DNA of 64,000 nt from Comamonas serinivorans (GCF_002158865.1 NZ_CP021455.1:2108001-2172000); one strand, 5' to 3'. Positions 44,753 to 52,880 are shown, counted from the first letter of the stretch. A program made the numbers and translations. Notes: generated by a model from the sequence alone, not told the origin.

Positions 44753-45898
44753 TTACAGCGTGCGCGCGATGATTTCCTTCATGATTTCGTCGCTGCCGCC
44801 GTAGATGCGGCCCACGCGCGCGTCGGCCCAGGCGCGGCCCACGACGTACTCGGTCATGAAGCCGTAGCCGCCGTGCAGCTGCAGGAATTCGTCGAGCAGC
44901 TTGTTCTGCAGCGCGGTGGCGTTGAGTTTGGCGGCTGCTGCGGCCGGCACCGACAGCTCGCGCTTCATGTGCTTGGCGATGCAGTCGTCCACGTAGACGC
45001 GCAGCATGGTGGCCTGGGCCTTGGCTTCGGCCAGCTTGAAGCGCGTGTTCTGGAACTCGAACACCGGCTGGCCGAAGGCCTTGCGGTCACGCGTGTACTC
45101 GATGGTGCGGTCGAGGAAGGCCTCGATCGAGCTGGCGGCGCGCACGGCGATCACCAGGCGCTCCTGGGCCAGCTCCTGCATCAGGTACTTGAAGCCCATG
45201 TTCTCTTCGCCGAGCAGGTTGTCCACCGGGACGCGCACGTTGTCGAAGAACAGCTCGGACGTGTCCTGTGCCCACAGGCCGATCTTGTCGAGCTTGCGGC
45301 CCTTGCTGAAGCCGGGCGTGCCTTCTTCGACGACGATCAGCGACACGCCCTTGGCGCCCATGTCGGGAGCGGTCTTGACGCAGACGATCACGAGCTCGGA
45401 GTTGATGCCGTTGGTGATGAAGGTCTTGGCGCCGTTGATGACGTACTCGTCACCGTCGCGCACGGCCGTGGTGCGGATGGACTTGAGGTCGGAGCCCGCG
45501 CCGGGCTCCGTCATGGCGATGGCGCCGATCAGCTCGCCGGCGGCCATCTTGGGCAGCCAGCGGTCTTTTTGGGCCGTGTTGCCGTAGGCGTTGATGTAGG
45601 GCGCCACGATGTCGGAGTGCAGCGGAAAACCCAGGCCCAGCGTGTTGGTGCGGGCCAGCTCTTCGAGCAGCACGGCGGCGTGGCCGAAGTCGCCGCCCTG
45701 GCCGTAGGGCTCGGGCAGCATGGTGTTCAGCAGGCCTTCGCGGCCGGCCTTGCGCCACACCTCTTTGGGCACGATGCCGTCCTGGTCCCACTGGGCGTGG
45801 AAGGGCACGACTTCTTTGTCCCAGAAGCGGCGGACCTGCTCGCGGAAGGCTTCGTGGTCTTCGCGGTAAACGGTGCGGGTGGTGAGGGGGGTGGACAT
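44753..45898 (-). CDS. Acyl-CoA dehydrogenase, long-chain (LCAD) type
   Basis: A 381-residue FAD acyl-CoA dehydrogenase. IGAIAMTEPGAGSDLKSIRT near 124-143 is the flavin signature and RKAFGQPVFEFQNTRFKLAE near 272-291 the C-terminal one. The usual catalytic Glu of YEGT is Gly here (IYGGSDEIMKEIIAR). Instead Glu259 in ASSIEAFLDRTIEY lines up with the catalytic Glu of mammalian LCAD and isovaleryl-CoA dehydrogenase, so the base has the LCAD position. The start at 45898 has a GGAGC upstream; an in-frame ATG at 45967 lies in the repeat. It probably shares a transcript with the CoA ligase. Confidence 0.93.
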   Translation of the reverse strand: MSTPLTTRTVYREDHEAFREQVRRFWDKEVVPFHAQWDQDGIVPKEVWRKAGREGLLNTMLPEPYGQGGDFGHAAVLLEELARTNTLGLGFPLHSDIVAPYINAYGNTAQKDRWLPKMAAGELIGAIAMTEPGAGSDLKSIRTTAVRDGDEYVINGAKTFITNGINSELVIVCVKTAPDMGAKGVSLIVVEEGTPGFSKGRKLDKIGLWAQDTSELFFDNVRVPVDNLLGEENMGFKYLMQELAQERLVIAVRAASSIEAFLDRTIEYTRDRKAFGQPVFEFQNTRFKLAEAKAQATMLRVYVDDCIAKHMKRELSVPAAAAAKLNATALQNKLLDEFLQLHGGYGFMTEYVVGRAWADARVGRIYGGSDEIMKEIIARTL

Positions 45899-45940
45899 GG
45901 ACAACTGCTCCGGGTGATGGATGAAAATGGATTGGGTCAA

Positions 45941-45995
45941 GGGTAGTATCAGGTCATGGTCGTTCATTGAAAAACGACAACAAGGTCATACTGCC
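45941..45995. repeat. Dispersed GTATG palindrome, copy 15
   Basis: GGGTAGTAT and ATACTGCCC outer arms, GTCGTT/AACGAC inner. It lies 83 bp past the ligase stop and 42 bp before the dehydrogenase start, between two genes transcribed leftward. Confidence 0.8.
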
Positions 45996-46078
45996 CATTG
46001 TGAAGAATGAAGGTTGGCTTGCGGGCCTGGCCTGGCGGGCAAGGCCGGGGAACCAGGCTTTGCGCAAGCCTTGCGCCA

Positions 46079-47644
46079 TCAGGCCTTGGACTTGCGCACC
46101 AGGAAACCGGCGTTGGCCTGCTCGCGGTAGCGTTCCTTGAGCACGCGGCGCAGCAGCTTGCCGGTCTCCAGCCGCGGCAGCTCGGTCTCGAAGACCACGC
46201 GGTGCGGCCACTTCAGACGCGCCAGCTTGTCCGCGGCGTGCGCCAGCAGGGCCTGCGCCTGGGCTTCGTCGGCCGCCTGGCCGGGGCGCAGGGTGACGAT
46301 GGCCAGCGGCACCTCGCCGAAGTCGGCATCGGGCACGCCGACCACGGCCACATCGGCCACGGCCGGGTGGGTGGAGAGGGCGTTCTCGATCTCCTGCGGG
46401 TAGATGTTGACGCCGCCGGCCAGGATGAGGTCGGCCCGGCGGTCGCTCAGGAACAGGTAGCCGGCCTCGTCCACATGGCCGATGTCGCCATAGGTGGCCC
46501 AGCCGCGGTCGTTGTAGGCCTCGCGCGTCTTGGCCTCGTCGTTCAGGTACGAGAAGGTGGGGCCGCCCGAGAAGTAGATGCGGCCGATCTCGCCCGGGGG
46601 CAGCTCCTGCCCGTCGTCGCCGACGATGTGGATGACCCCCAGCGTGGCACGGCCCACGGAGCCCGGGCGCTCGTGCCATTCGGGCGCGGTGATGGTGGTG
46701 ATGCCGACGCCTTCCGAGCCGCCGTAGTACTCGATGAGGATGTCGCCCCACCAGGCCAGCATGGCCTGCTTGAGCGGGACGGGGCAGGGCGCTGCCGCGT
46801 GGATGGCGACCCGGAGCGAGTCGGTGCGGTAGCGGGCCCGCGTGGCCTCGGGCAGGGCCAGCATGCGCGTGAACATGGTGGGCACCCACTGGCTGTGGGT
46901 CACGCGGTGGCGCTCGATCAGGGCCAGCGCGGTCTCGGGGTCGAAGCGCGGCATGATGACCACGGTGCCGCCAAAGCCCAGCACGCGCAGGCAAAAGCGC
47001 AGCGGGGCCGCGTGGTAAAGCGGGGCGGGCGAGAGGTAGACGGTGTGCTCGTCCAGCCCGTAGGTCTGCTGGGCGTTCAGGGCGGCGGGTTCGAGCTCAT
47101 GCTTTTTCTCGAACGGCACCAGTGGGCGCTTCACGCCCTTGGGCCGGCCCGTGGTGCCCGAGGAATACAGCAGGTCGCGGCCGCGCGAGCGTGGCGGCAG
47201 CGCGGTGCCCACGTCCACCGTGGCCAGCTCGGCGGGCAAGTCCACCAGCTCGGGCGCATCGGGCAGGCGGCCGTCCAGGCTGTAGCGGGGCAGGCCGGCG
47301 GGCACCTCGCTCAGCATGGGGGCGGTCTTGGCCGTGGCGATCACCAGCTGGGCGCTGCAGTCCTGCACGATGTAGGCCACCTCGGCCGCCGTCAGGTGCG
47401 TGCTGATGGGCGTGAAATACAGGCCGGCCAGCTCGGCGCCCAGCGCCAGGGCGATCAGCTCGTTGCGGTTTTCGACGACCAGCGCCACGCTGGCGCCGTC
47501 GGCCAGCCCTTTGGCCAGGAACCAGCGCGCCATCCGCTGGGCGTCGGCGTCGAGTTCACGCGCCGTCAGGCTGGCGCCGCTCTCGGCCTGGATCAGCACC
47601 GCTTTCTCGGGCTGCTTCTGGGCCCAGGTGTGGAAGTCGCTCAT
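46079..47644 (-). CDS. AMP-dependent acyl-CoA ligase
   Basis: A 521-residue adenylate-forming enzyme (ANL superfamily) that activates a carboxylic acid to its CoA thioester. The P-loop is LLYSSGTTGRPKGVKRP at 158-174; YGDIGHVDEAGYLFLSDRRADLI near 405-427 holds the AMP-ribose Asp and hinge; the C-terminal lysine is in LPRLETGKLLRR near 493. The start at 47644 (MSDFHTWAQKQPEKAV) is used because the 22 residues before it are not conserved. It is upstream of the LCAD-type dehydrogenase on the same strand, giving ligase then dehydrogenase, the first two steps of beta-oxidation. Substrate unknown. Confidence 0.93.
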   Translation of the reverse strand: MSDFHTWAQKQPEKAVLIQAESGASLTARELDADAQRMARWFLAKGLADGASVALVVENRNELIALALGAELAGLYFTPISTHLTAAEVAYIVQDCSAQLVIATAKTAPMLSEVPAGLPRYSLDGRLPDAPELVDLPAELATVDVGTALPPRSRGRDLLYSSGTTGRPKGVKRPLVPFEKKHELEPAALNAQQTYGLDEHTVYLSPAPLYHAAPLRFCLRVLGFGGTVVIMPRFDPETALALIERHRVTHSQWVPTMFTRMLALPEATRARYRTDSLRVAIHAAAPCPVPLKQAMLAWWGDILIEYYGGSEGVGITTITAPEWHERPGSVGRATLGVIHIVGDDGQELPPGEIGRIYFSGGPTFSYLNDEAKTREAYNDRGWATYGDIGHVDEAGYLFLSDRRADLILAGGVNIYPQEIENALSTHPAVADVAVVGVPDADFGEVPLAIVTLRPGQAADEAQAQALLAHAADKLARLKWPHRVVFETELPRLETGKLLRRVLKERYREQANAGFLVRKSKA

Positions 47645-47753
47645 GGCATGTCTCCGTGTCAGGTTCTTGTGCAGGCCGTCCGCACGGACAGTCCTGGCTG
47701 TGGGTGGCAAGACGGCTGCGCCAAGCTGTGAAACTTTGGTACAGTAGTCTCAT

Positions 47754-47766
47754 TAAATGCAATTTA
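47754..47766. promoter_or_regulatory. AT-rich palindrome upstream of the CoA ligase, possible operator
   Basis: TAAAT (47754-47758), GCA, ATTTA (47762-47766) in a stretch from about 47735 to 47790 that is far richer in A+T than the rest of the window; GATTTTAATC (inverted GATT/AATC) follows at 47772. Located about 110 bp before the ligase start, it could be the site for a TetR-type fatty-acid regulator. Confidence 0.4.
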
Positions 47767-48257
47767 TGGACTGATTTTAATCATAGGATGTCTCGAAATC
47801 TAGGGTAAACCAGCGTGAGTTCATGTGGTTTGCCGCAGCGCCAGCGCTGCAGCGGCCCGTTAGAACACGCGGGCGCCCAGCGCGCAACACGTGCCCGGTC
47901 CTCGGACCTGTTCGCCGCTTCGCCTTGGAGGGCGAGCGCAGATGCAGGCCAGCCTATCCCGCCAGCGACCGCGCTGGCTCGGTGCTTGCGGGATCATCGG
48001 GCTCGGCTGCGCGATGGACCACAGCGCGTGTCGCGGGTGGTCAGGTTGTCCGCGTGGCGGGTTGCCGCGCTGGCGATGAGTCATGTGAATGTATCGGGGT
48101 ATCATGCCAATTTCGTTCAAGGGTGAATGGAAGCCGTGGGATACTCCGTGGAATTGAAAGTGTGGGCCGTGCGTTGCAGGGGCGAGCGCCAACGCTGCGC
48201 GACGGCGCGCAGTCCGGGGTATCGCCTGCGGGCGCGGTATGTTTTGAGGAGTGGTGG
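47767..48257. other. Region without recognisable gene between the CoA ligase and the SDR relic
   Basis: About 490 bp. Open frames on both strands lack family similarity. It contains repeat copy 16 and otherwise no structure I can name; eroded coding sequence related to the adjacent SDR relic is possible. Confidence 0.4.
48096..48146. repeat. Dispersed GTATG palindrome, copy 16 (degenerate)
   Basis: GGGGTATCA at the left and GGATACTCC at the right, with TTCGTT and a decayed partner inside. Not adjacent to any intact stop codon. Confidence 0.55.
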
Positions 48258-48504
48258 ATGCAGTGGAATGCCAGCAAGTCGGCCGCGATGACCGGCGGCG
48301 CCTCGGGTCTGGCCGTGGCCCAGGCCTTGCGCGGCGTCAGCGTGCGCATCGGGGCCGCGCGCGACCCCGTTCATCCGCCGGTCCACCATCGCCCCCGACC
48401 GGTTCCACACATCCAGCTTGGCCAGACGGCCCGAGAACGAGCACCCCATGCTCAAGGGCGACACCATCGGCGTCGATGGCGCCATCCGCATGCAGCCATG
48501 CTGA
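48258..48504 (+). pseudogene. Relic of a short-chain dehydrogenase (3-hydroxyacyl-CoA dehydrogenase type 2-like)
   Basis: The left end reads MQWNASKSAAMTGGASGLAVAQALR, a decayed SDR start with the TGGASGLG-type NAD-binding motif. The right end, in a different frame, reads MLKGDTIGVDGAIRMQPC-stop, close to the SDR C-terminus MLNGEVIRLDGAIRM. About 80 codons remain of an expected 255, so a large internal part, including the SYK catalytic residues, is deleted and the frame is shifted. A GAGGAG-type site still precedes the ATG. The following hydratase fits the same pathway. Confidence 0.7.
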
Positions 48505-48514
48505 TGTCGGTGAC

Positions 48515-48566
48515 CCAGTATGCATGGATTACCGTTGGCACTTTGACGGCCATGCCATGATACTGG
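48515..48566. repeat. Dispersed GTATG palindrome, copy 17
   Basis: 10 nt after the stop codon of the SDR relic. CCAGTATGCATGG pairs with CCATGATACTGG, a variant outer arm with matching changes; inner ACCGTT/GACGG is weaker. The copy outlived the gene it followed. Confidence 0.8.
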
Positions 48567-48659
48567 TGCTGATCAGCCTGATCTGTGAACCCACTGGCCG
48601 CCTGCGGCCAGCCCGAACCCCCGTTTTGTTCCACTGAGATTGCAACAGGAGACCCTCTC

Positions 48660-49424
48660 ATGACCGCACCCGTGCTCGTCGAGATCAAGGACAACGTCCA
48701 GATCATCACCCTCAACCGCCCCGAGGCCAAGAACGCCGCCACGGCCGAAATGGCCGAGCTGATGGTCCAGGCCATCGACCAGCTGGAATCGCGTGACGAC
48801 CTCAGCGTGGGCATCATCACCGGCGCTGGCGGCACCTTCTGCGCCGGCATGGACCTGAAGGACTTCCTCAAGGGCCGCCGTCCCAGCATCCCGGGCCGTG
48901 GCTTCCTGGGCCTGTCCGAGCGCGCACCGCGCAAGGTCATGATCGCGGCCGTCGAGGGCTACGCCCTGGCCGGCGGCTTCGAGACCGTGCTGGCCTGTGA
49001 CCTGATCGTGGCGTCCAGCGCCGCCAAGTTCGGCCTGCCCGAAGTCAAGCGTGGCCTGGTGGCCGCCGCCGGCGGCGTGATGCGCCTGCCGCGTCGCATG
49101 CCCTACCACCTGGCGATGGAGTACATCCTGACCGGCGACTTCATCTCGGCCGACGTGGCCAAGGCCAATGGCCTGGTCAACCGCATGACCGAGCCGGGCA
49201 AGGCGCTGGAAGAAGCCTTGAAGCTGGCCGAAGCCGTGGCCGCCAACGGCCCGCTGGCCCTGGCCGCCAGCAAGCGCGTGGTGTACGAATCGTCGGGCTG
49301 GACGCTGGATGAGATGTTCGCCAAGCAAGGCGAGATCATCGCGCCGGTGTTCGGGTCGGCCGATGCCAAGGAAGGTGCCGCCGCCTTCGCCGAGAAGCGC
49401 AAGCCCGTCTGGCAAGGCAAGTGA
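48660..49424 (+). CDS. Enoyl-CoA hydratase
   Basis: A 254-residue crotonase-superfamily enzyme. GGTFCAGMDLKDFLKG near 59-74 and VEGYALAGGFETVLACDLIVAS near 99-120 form the oxyanion hole; FGLPEVKRGLVAAAGG near 125-140 carries Glu129, the usual position of one catalytic acid. The ATG at 48660 follows CAGGAGAC. It could hydrate enoyl-CoA made by the nearby dehydrogenase; a carnitinyl-CoA dehydratase-like role is also possible. A palindromic terminator follows. Confidence 0.92.
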   Translation: MTAPVLVEIKDNVQIITLNRPEAKNAATAEMAELMVQAIDQLESRDDLSVGIITGAGGTFCAGMDLKDFLKGRRPSIPGRGFLGLSERAPRKVMIAAVEGYALAGGFETVLACDLIVASSAAKFGLPEVKRGLVAAAGGVMRLPRRMPYHLAMEYILTGDFISADVAKANGLVNRMTEPGKALEEALKLAEAVAANGPLALAASKRVVYESSGWTLDEMFAKQGEIIAPVFGSADAKEGAAAFAEKRKPVWQGK

Positions 49425-49488
49425 AGCGCAGCCCCTGACGGGCTGCGCAACCGGCGCGGGGCTGATCGCCAGCCCACGCGCCACCCTC

Positions 49489-49515
49489 AAGGGGCCTCGA
49501 TCGAGGCCCCTTTGT
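49489..49515 (+). terminator. Palindromic terminator after the enoyl-CoA hydratase
   Basis: AAGGGGCCTCGA (49489-49500) is exactly complementary to TCGAGGCCCCTT (49501-49512), followed by TTTG. As RNA it would form a long GC-rich stem with a minimal loop. It lies about 65 bp past the stop. Confidence 0.75.
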
Positions 49516-49645
49516 CATGGGCGCGCATGCTGGCAAGGGGGGCGGGCACATGCGGCTGCGTCGGCGGGCGACCGTCGTGGAGCGTGCCCGGCGCCAGCCG
49601 GCTCGCTGTGGCCCGGGATTGACGGGAAGGGCGCAGGCCTGTTGT

Positions 49646-50245
49646 TCAGTCGGCCGGGTCGGGGTCGGAGGCGGGGGCATCCGCCGCGCCCGCCAGGCCC
49701 CGCAGCAGGGTGTCTCGGCACACGCGGAGGATTTCGTTGGCCAGCGGGGCTTCATCGGGGCAGGCCCGCGACAGCACCAGTGCGCCGACCGCATGGGCGA
49801 GGGTGTCGATGGCCAGGGCGCGAGCCTGTGCCTGCTCGGCCGGGGTGTCTCCGGGTGGCGTCAACTGGGTCAGCAGCCGTTCCACGCCTTCGGCGAACTC
49901 GGCGCGGATGGGGTCGGGCTGGCGTGCGGCGTCGCCGCACAGCGCGGCCAGCGTGCAGCCTTCGCCACGGCCGTCGCGGTGGTCGCGGCAGACGTAGGCC
50001 TGCACGAACGCGGCCAGGTCGATGGGGTGGGCGGCCTCCAGCTTGGCGAAGCCGCTGGCCGCGGTTTCGGCCATGAGGTCGGCCTTGGACGGGAAGTGCT
50101 TGTAGAAGCCGCCATGGGTGAAGCCCGCGGCGCCCATGAGCTCGGCCACGCCGACGCCGTCATACCCCCGCTCGCGGAACAGCGTGGCGGCCGCCTCGAC
50201 GATGCGGGCGCGGTTGGCTTGGGCCTGTGCTTTGCTGACTTTCAT
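49646..50245 (-). CDS. TetR-family repressor, probable regulator of the divergent ene-reductase
   Basis: A 199-residue TetR protein. The N-terminal helix-turn-helix spans about 12-58 (NRARIVEAAATLFRERGYDGVGVAELMGAAGFTHGGFYKHFPSKADLM). Cys residues in YVCRDHRDGRGEGCTLAALCGD near 84-105 resemble the reactive-electrophile sensing Cys of NemR-like regulators, but this is inference. It is divergent from the ene-reductase gene at 50372 with a 126-bp shared region that holds several palindromes. The arrangement matches electrophile-induced nemRA loci. Confidence 0.92.
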   Translation of the reverse strand: MKVSKAQAQANRARIVEAAATLFRERGYDGVGVAELMGAAGFTHGGFYKHFPSKADLMAETAASGFAKLEAAHPIDLAAFVQAYVCRDHRDGRGEGCTLAALCGDAARQPDPIRAEFAEGVERLLTQLTPPGDTPAEQAQARALAIDTLAHAVGALVLSRACPDEAPLANEILRVCRDTLLRGLAGAADAPASDPDPAD

Positions 50246-50262
50246 GGTGTGCTCCAGGGTCT

Positions 50263-50289
50263 AATGTACATTGGATGTCAATCGACATC
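50263..50289. promoter_or_regulatory. Palindromic operators in the tetR/ene-reductase divergent region, part 1
   Basis: AATGTACATT at 50263-50272 is a perfect 10-bp palindrome. It is followed at once by GATGTC (50274-50279), AATC, GACATC (50284-50289), a second perfect inverted repeat. Both lie 18-44 bp upstream of the tetR start, where an autorepressor would bind. Confidence 0.6.
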
Positions 50290-50306
50290 AAAACTTGACT
50301 TCATGG

Positions 50307-50323
50307 ATGATGATCGTCATCAT
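50307..50323. promoter_or_regulatory. Palindromic operator in the tetR/ene-reductase divergent region, part 2
   Basis: ATGATGA (50307-50313), TCG, TCATCAT (50317-50323): a perfect 7-bp inverted repeat about 50 bp before the ene-reductase ATG, closer to that gene than part 1. Confidence 0.5.
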
Positions 50324-50371
50324 TGTGCGCTTGGGTGCCTGGCGCACCGTTTTTTGAGAAAGCACATCGAC

Positions 50372-51463
50372 ATGAGCACGCCTTCCTTGTTTGAGTCCTA
50401 CGACCTCGGCCCCTTGACGCTGGCCAACCGCGTCGTCATGGCACCGTTGACGCGCAACCGGGCCGGTGCGGGGCTGGTGCCCAGCGCCCATGCCGCCACC
50501 TACTACGCCCAGCGTGCGTCGGCCGGCCTGCTGATCGCCGAGGCCACCCAGGTCTCGCCGCAGGCCCAGGGCTACCAGGACACCCCGGGGCTCTACACCC
50601 AGGCCCAGATCGACGGCTGGCGCCAGGTGACCGATGCCGTGCATGCCCAGCAGGGCCGCATCTTCGTGCAGCTGTGGCACGTGGGCCGTGTCTCGCACGT
50701 GGACCTGCAGCCGGGTGGCGCCGCGCCGGTGGCGCCCTCGGCCATCCGCGCCAAGACCAAGGTGTTCGTCAACAACGCCTTCAACGACGTCTCGGAGCCC
50801 CGCGCCCTGGCGCTGGACGAGTTGCCCGGCATCGTCAACGACTTCCGTCAGGCGGCCGCGAATGCGATCGCGGCCGGCTTCGACGGGGTCGAGATCCATG
50901 GCGCCAACGGGTATCTGCTCGAGCAGTTCGTGAAGGACGGCGCCAACGTGCGCACGGACGCCTATGGCGGCTCCGTCGAGAACCGCGCCCGCTTGCTGCT
51001 GGAGGTGGTGTCGGCCGTGGCCGACGAGATCGGGGCCGACCGCACGGGCGTGCGCATTTCGCCGGTGTCGCCAGCCAACGGCATCACTTGCAGCGACCCT
51101 CAGGCACAGTATGCGTACATCGTCGACGAACTGGACAAGCTGGGCGTGGTTTACCTGCACGTGATCGAAGGCGCGACCGGTGGCGCGCGCGATGTGGCGC
51201 CGTTCGATTTCGCGGCCTTGCGCGGCCGCTTCTCGCGCACCTACATCGCCAACAACGGCTACGACCTGGCGCTGGCCGAGGCACAGCTGAAGGCCGGGAA
51301 CGCCGACCTCGTGGCCTTTGGCCGGCCCTTCATCGCCAACCCCGACCTGGTGGCCCGGCTGCAGCACGGCGCGCCGCTGGCTGCGTTGAACCAGGCCACG
51401 CTCTATGGCGGCGGCGCCGAAGGCTACACCGACTACCCCAGCCTGGCCGAAGCCGCGGTTTGA
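50372..51463 (+). CDS. Alkene reductase, NemA-type Old Yellow Enzyme
   Basis: A 363-residue FMN ene-reductase, closer to N-ethylmaleimide reductase than the copy at 29322. LGPLTLANRVVMAPLTRNRAG at 12-32, LWHVGRVSH near 103 and VEIHGANGYLLEQFVKDGANVRTDAYGGS near 176-204 are conserved, with His179 and Asn182 as the substrate-binding pair; VAFGRPFIANPDLV closes the barrel. It reduces alpha,beta-unsaturated or nitro compounds and is presumably induced when the divergent TetR repressor senses such electrophiles. The start at 50372 is set by the family; a longer upstream open frame overlaps the regulator region. It ends in a strong terminator. Confidence 0.93.
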   Translation: MSTPSLFESYDLGPLTLANRVVMAPLTRNRAGAGLVPSAHAATYYAQRASAGLLIAEATQVSPQAQGYQDTPGLYTQAQIDGWRQVTDAVHAQQGRIFVQLWHVGRVSHVDLQPGGAAPVAPSAIRAKTKVFVNNAFNDVSEPRALALDELPGIVNDFRQAAANAIAAGFDGVEIHGANGYLLEQFVKDGANVRTDAYGGSVENRARLLLEVVSAVADEIGADRTGVRISPVSPANGITCSDPQAQYAYIVDELDKLGVVYLHVIEGATGGARDVAPFDFAALRGRFSRTYIANNGYDLALAEAQLKAGNADLVAFGRPFIANPDLVARLQHGAPLAALNQATLYGGGAEGYTDYPSLAEAAV

Positions 51464-51488
51464 CGGCCGCGCGTCCCTCAAGCCTGAC

Positions 51489-51514
51489 ACGGCGCCCAGT
51501 GGGCGCCGTTTTTT
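51489..51514 (+). terminator. Intrinsic terminator after the NemA-type gene
   Basis: ACGGCGCCC (51489-51497) and GGGCGCCGT (51501-51509), perfect 9-bp stem with a 3-nt loop and a run of six T (51509-51514). Confidence 0.93.
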
Positions 51515-51572
51515 GTGCGCTGACTGACTGGCCCCTGCGCACCATGCCCGCGGGTGCGGCGTGAAGCGCCAG

Positions 51573-51600
51573 AACGCCTCGGACGAGAGGCCGAGGCGTT
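51573..51600. other. Unassigned 10-bp hairpin upstream of the nitrogen-regulated transporter
   Basis: AACGCCTCGG (51573-51582) and CCGAGGCGTT (51591-51600) pair perfectly around 8 nt. There is no T-run on either side and it is not part of the GTATG family. Function unknown. Confidence 0.5.
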
Positions 51601-51726
51601 GCTGGGATGGGCGAGCCGCGGTCGGTGACTGCCTGGGGACTGTCTCAGGTTCCGCACATTGTCCATGGTCAGCTGAACAGGCGGCATGGCCGCGGTCGGT
51701 CGGCCGCGCCGGTGCGAAACGGTGCA

Positions 51727-51756
51727 TGCACCGCCGCCGTGCACAGCGCCGGTGCA
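51727..51756. promoter_or_regulatory. Two overlapping NtrC-type binding sites
   Basis: The consensus TGCAC-N7-GTGCA occurs twice without mismatch: 51727-51743 and 51740-51756, sharing TGCA. Their centres are about 133 and 120 bp upstream of the start site predicted from the sigma-54 promoter, a normal enhancer distance. A further GGTGCATGCACC overlaps the left site. Confidence 0.75.
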
Positions 51757-51840
51757 CCCACGCACGTCTGAAGGTGCCCGGCGGGCGTGCGGCATGCGTC
51801 AGAAGTCGCGCTCTACAGGGCTGACCGCGCATTCAAAAAG

Positions 51841-51858
51841 TTGGCATACAGATTGCTT
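51841..51858 (+). promoter_or_regulatory. Sigma-54 promoter of the ABC-hydrolase operon
   Basis: TTGGCATA, CAGA, TTGCT: the GG at 51843-51844 and GC at 51855-51856 are separated by exactly 10 nt, as the -24/-12 class requires, and the -12 box TTGC is perfect. The predicted start of transcription is near 51868, ahead of the operator at 51876. Confidence 0.78.
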
Positions 51859-51871
51859 AATGGTTGGCATT

Positions 51872-51885
51872 CATCTTGTGTACAA
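51872..51885. promoter_or_regulatory. GntR-type operator, transporter promoter
   Basis: CATCTTGTGTACAA. The core TTGTGTACAA has 4-bp inverted arms and sits about 8-17 nt after the predicted transcription start, a roadblock position. The same 14-mer with one change occurs before the allophanate hydrolase gene (58995-59008, reverse). Confidence 0.75.
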
Positions 51886-51938
51886 GCAAGTATTCAAGAT
51901 GCTTTCTATTCTGCACTGCCACTTTGCGAGGAAATGCC

Positions 51939-52877
51939 ATGCGCACGCGTCGACTCCTGATTGCTTCTTTGACCGCTTCGGCCCTGGCCTGTTCGCTGGC
52001 GCTGCCGGCCCATGCCGCAGACACGGTGATCAAGGTGGGTACCTTGAAGCTGATCCACGGCATCACGCCATACTTCTACGACAAGTTCACGCCGGCCGGC
52101 TACAAGATCGAGGTCGTGCCGTTCGAGACACCCACGGACGCCAAGAACGCCGTGGTCACCAAGTCGGTCGACTTCGGCATGCACGGCCTGGCGGCCGGCA
52201 TCCTGGGGGCGGCGGCGGGTGAGCCGGTGGTCGTGCTCGCGCCCATGAGCAACGGCGGCATGGCCATCGTCGTGGGCGCCAAGTCGGGCATTGCCGATTT
52301 CAAGGGCCTCAAGGGCAAGCGCGTGGGCCTGCTGCCGGGCTCGACGCAAGAGGCCGTGTTCCTCGAGCGCATGAAGGCCGAGGGCATGACCATCAAGGAC
52401 GTGAAGTCGGTGCGCGTGTCCTTCAGCGAGATGGCCGGTGCGCTGGAGCGCGGCGACATCGACGCCTACGTGGGCGCCGAGCCGGGCCCGTCGATCAGCG
52501 TGACGCGCGGCGTGGGCAAGGTGCTCGAGCACCCTTACAGCACGCCGGTGGGGTCGGTGAACATGGTCACCACCACGCACGCCGACACCGTCAAGGGCAA
52601 GCCCGAGCTGGTCAAGGTCTTCCTGGACATCCACCGCAAGGCGTCGGAGTACGCCATGGCCAACCGCAAGGAGCTGCTGGCCATGGCCAACGCCAAGCTG
52701 GGCCTGCCGGCCGAGGTGGCCGACCTGGCGGCCGACAACGTGAAGCTGGTCTGGAAGGTGGACGAGGACTGGCTGCAGCGATGCAAGAACTACGGTTCGC
52801 TGATGCTGGAGCGCAAGCAGATCCGCCGCCTGCCCGACTACGGCAGCTTCTTCGCCACCCACCTCGGCCCGAAGTGA
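51939..52877 (+). CDS. ABC substrate-binding protein, NMT1/TauA (SsuA/ThiY-like) type
   Basis: A 312-residue periplasmic binding protein with a Sec signal peptide ending near ALPAHA-A (about residue 26). DTVIKVGTLKLIHGITPYFY opens the mature chain; KSVDFGMHGLAAGILGAAAGEPVVVLAPMSNGG near 77-109 and FKGLKGKRVGLLPGSTQEA near 124-142 are the ligand-domain hallmarks of the nitrate/taurine/thiamine-precursor group. The ligand cannot be read. The start is the ATG at 51939 with GAGGA upstream. It is first in a four-gene operon behind a sigma-54 promoter, which points to a nitrogen source as cargo. Confidence 0.92.
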   Translation: MRTRRLLIASLTASALACSLALPAHAADTVIKVGTLKLIHGITPYFYDKFTPAGYKIEVVPFETPTDAKNAVVTKSVDFGMHGLAAGILGAAAGEPVVVLAPMSNGGMAIVVGAKSGIADFKGLKGKRVGLLPGSTQEAVFLERMKAEGMTIKDVKSVRVSFSEMAGALERGDIDAYVGAEPGPSISVTRGVGKVLEHPYSTPVGSVNMVTTTHADTVKGKPELVKVFLDIHRKASEYAMANRKELLAMANAKLGLPAEVADLAADNVKLVWKVDEDWLQRCKNYGSLMLERKQIRRLPDYGSFFATHLGPK

Positions 52878-52880
52878 GCC

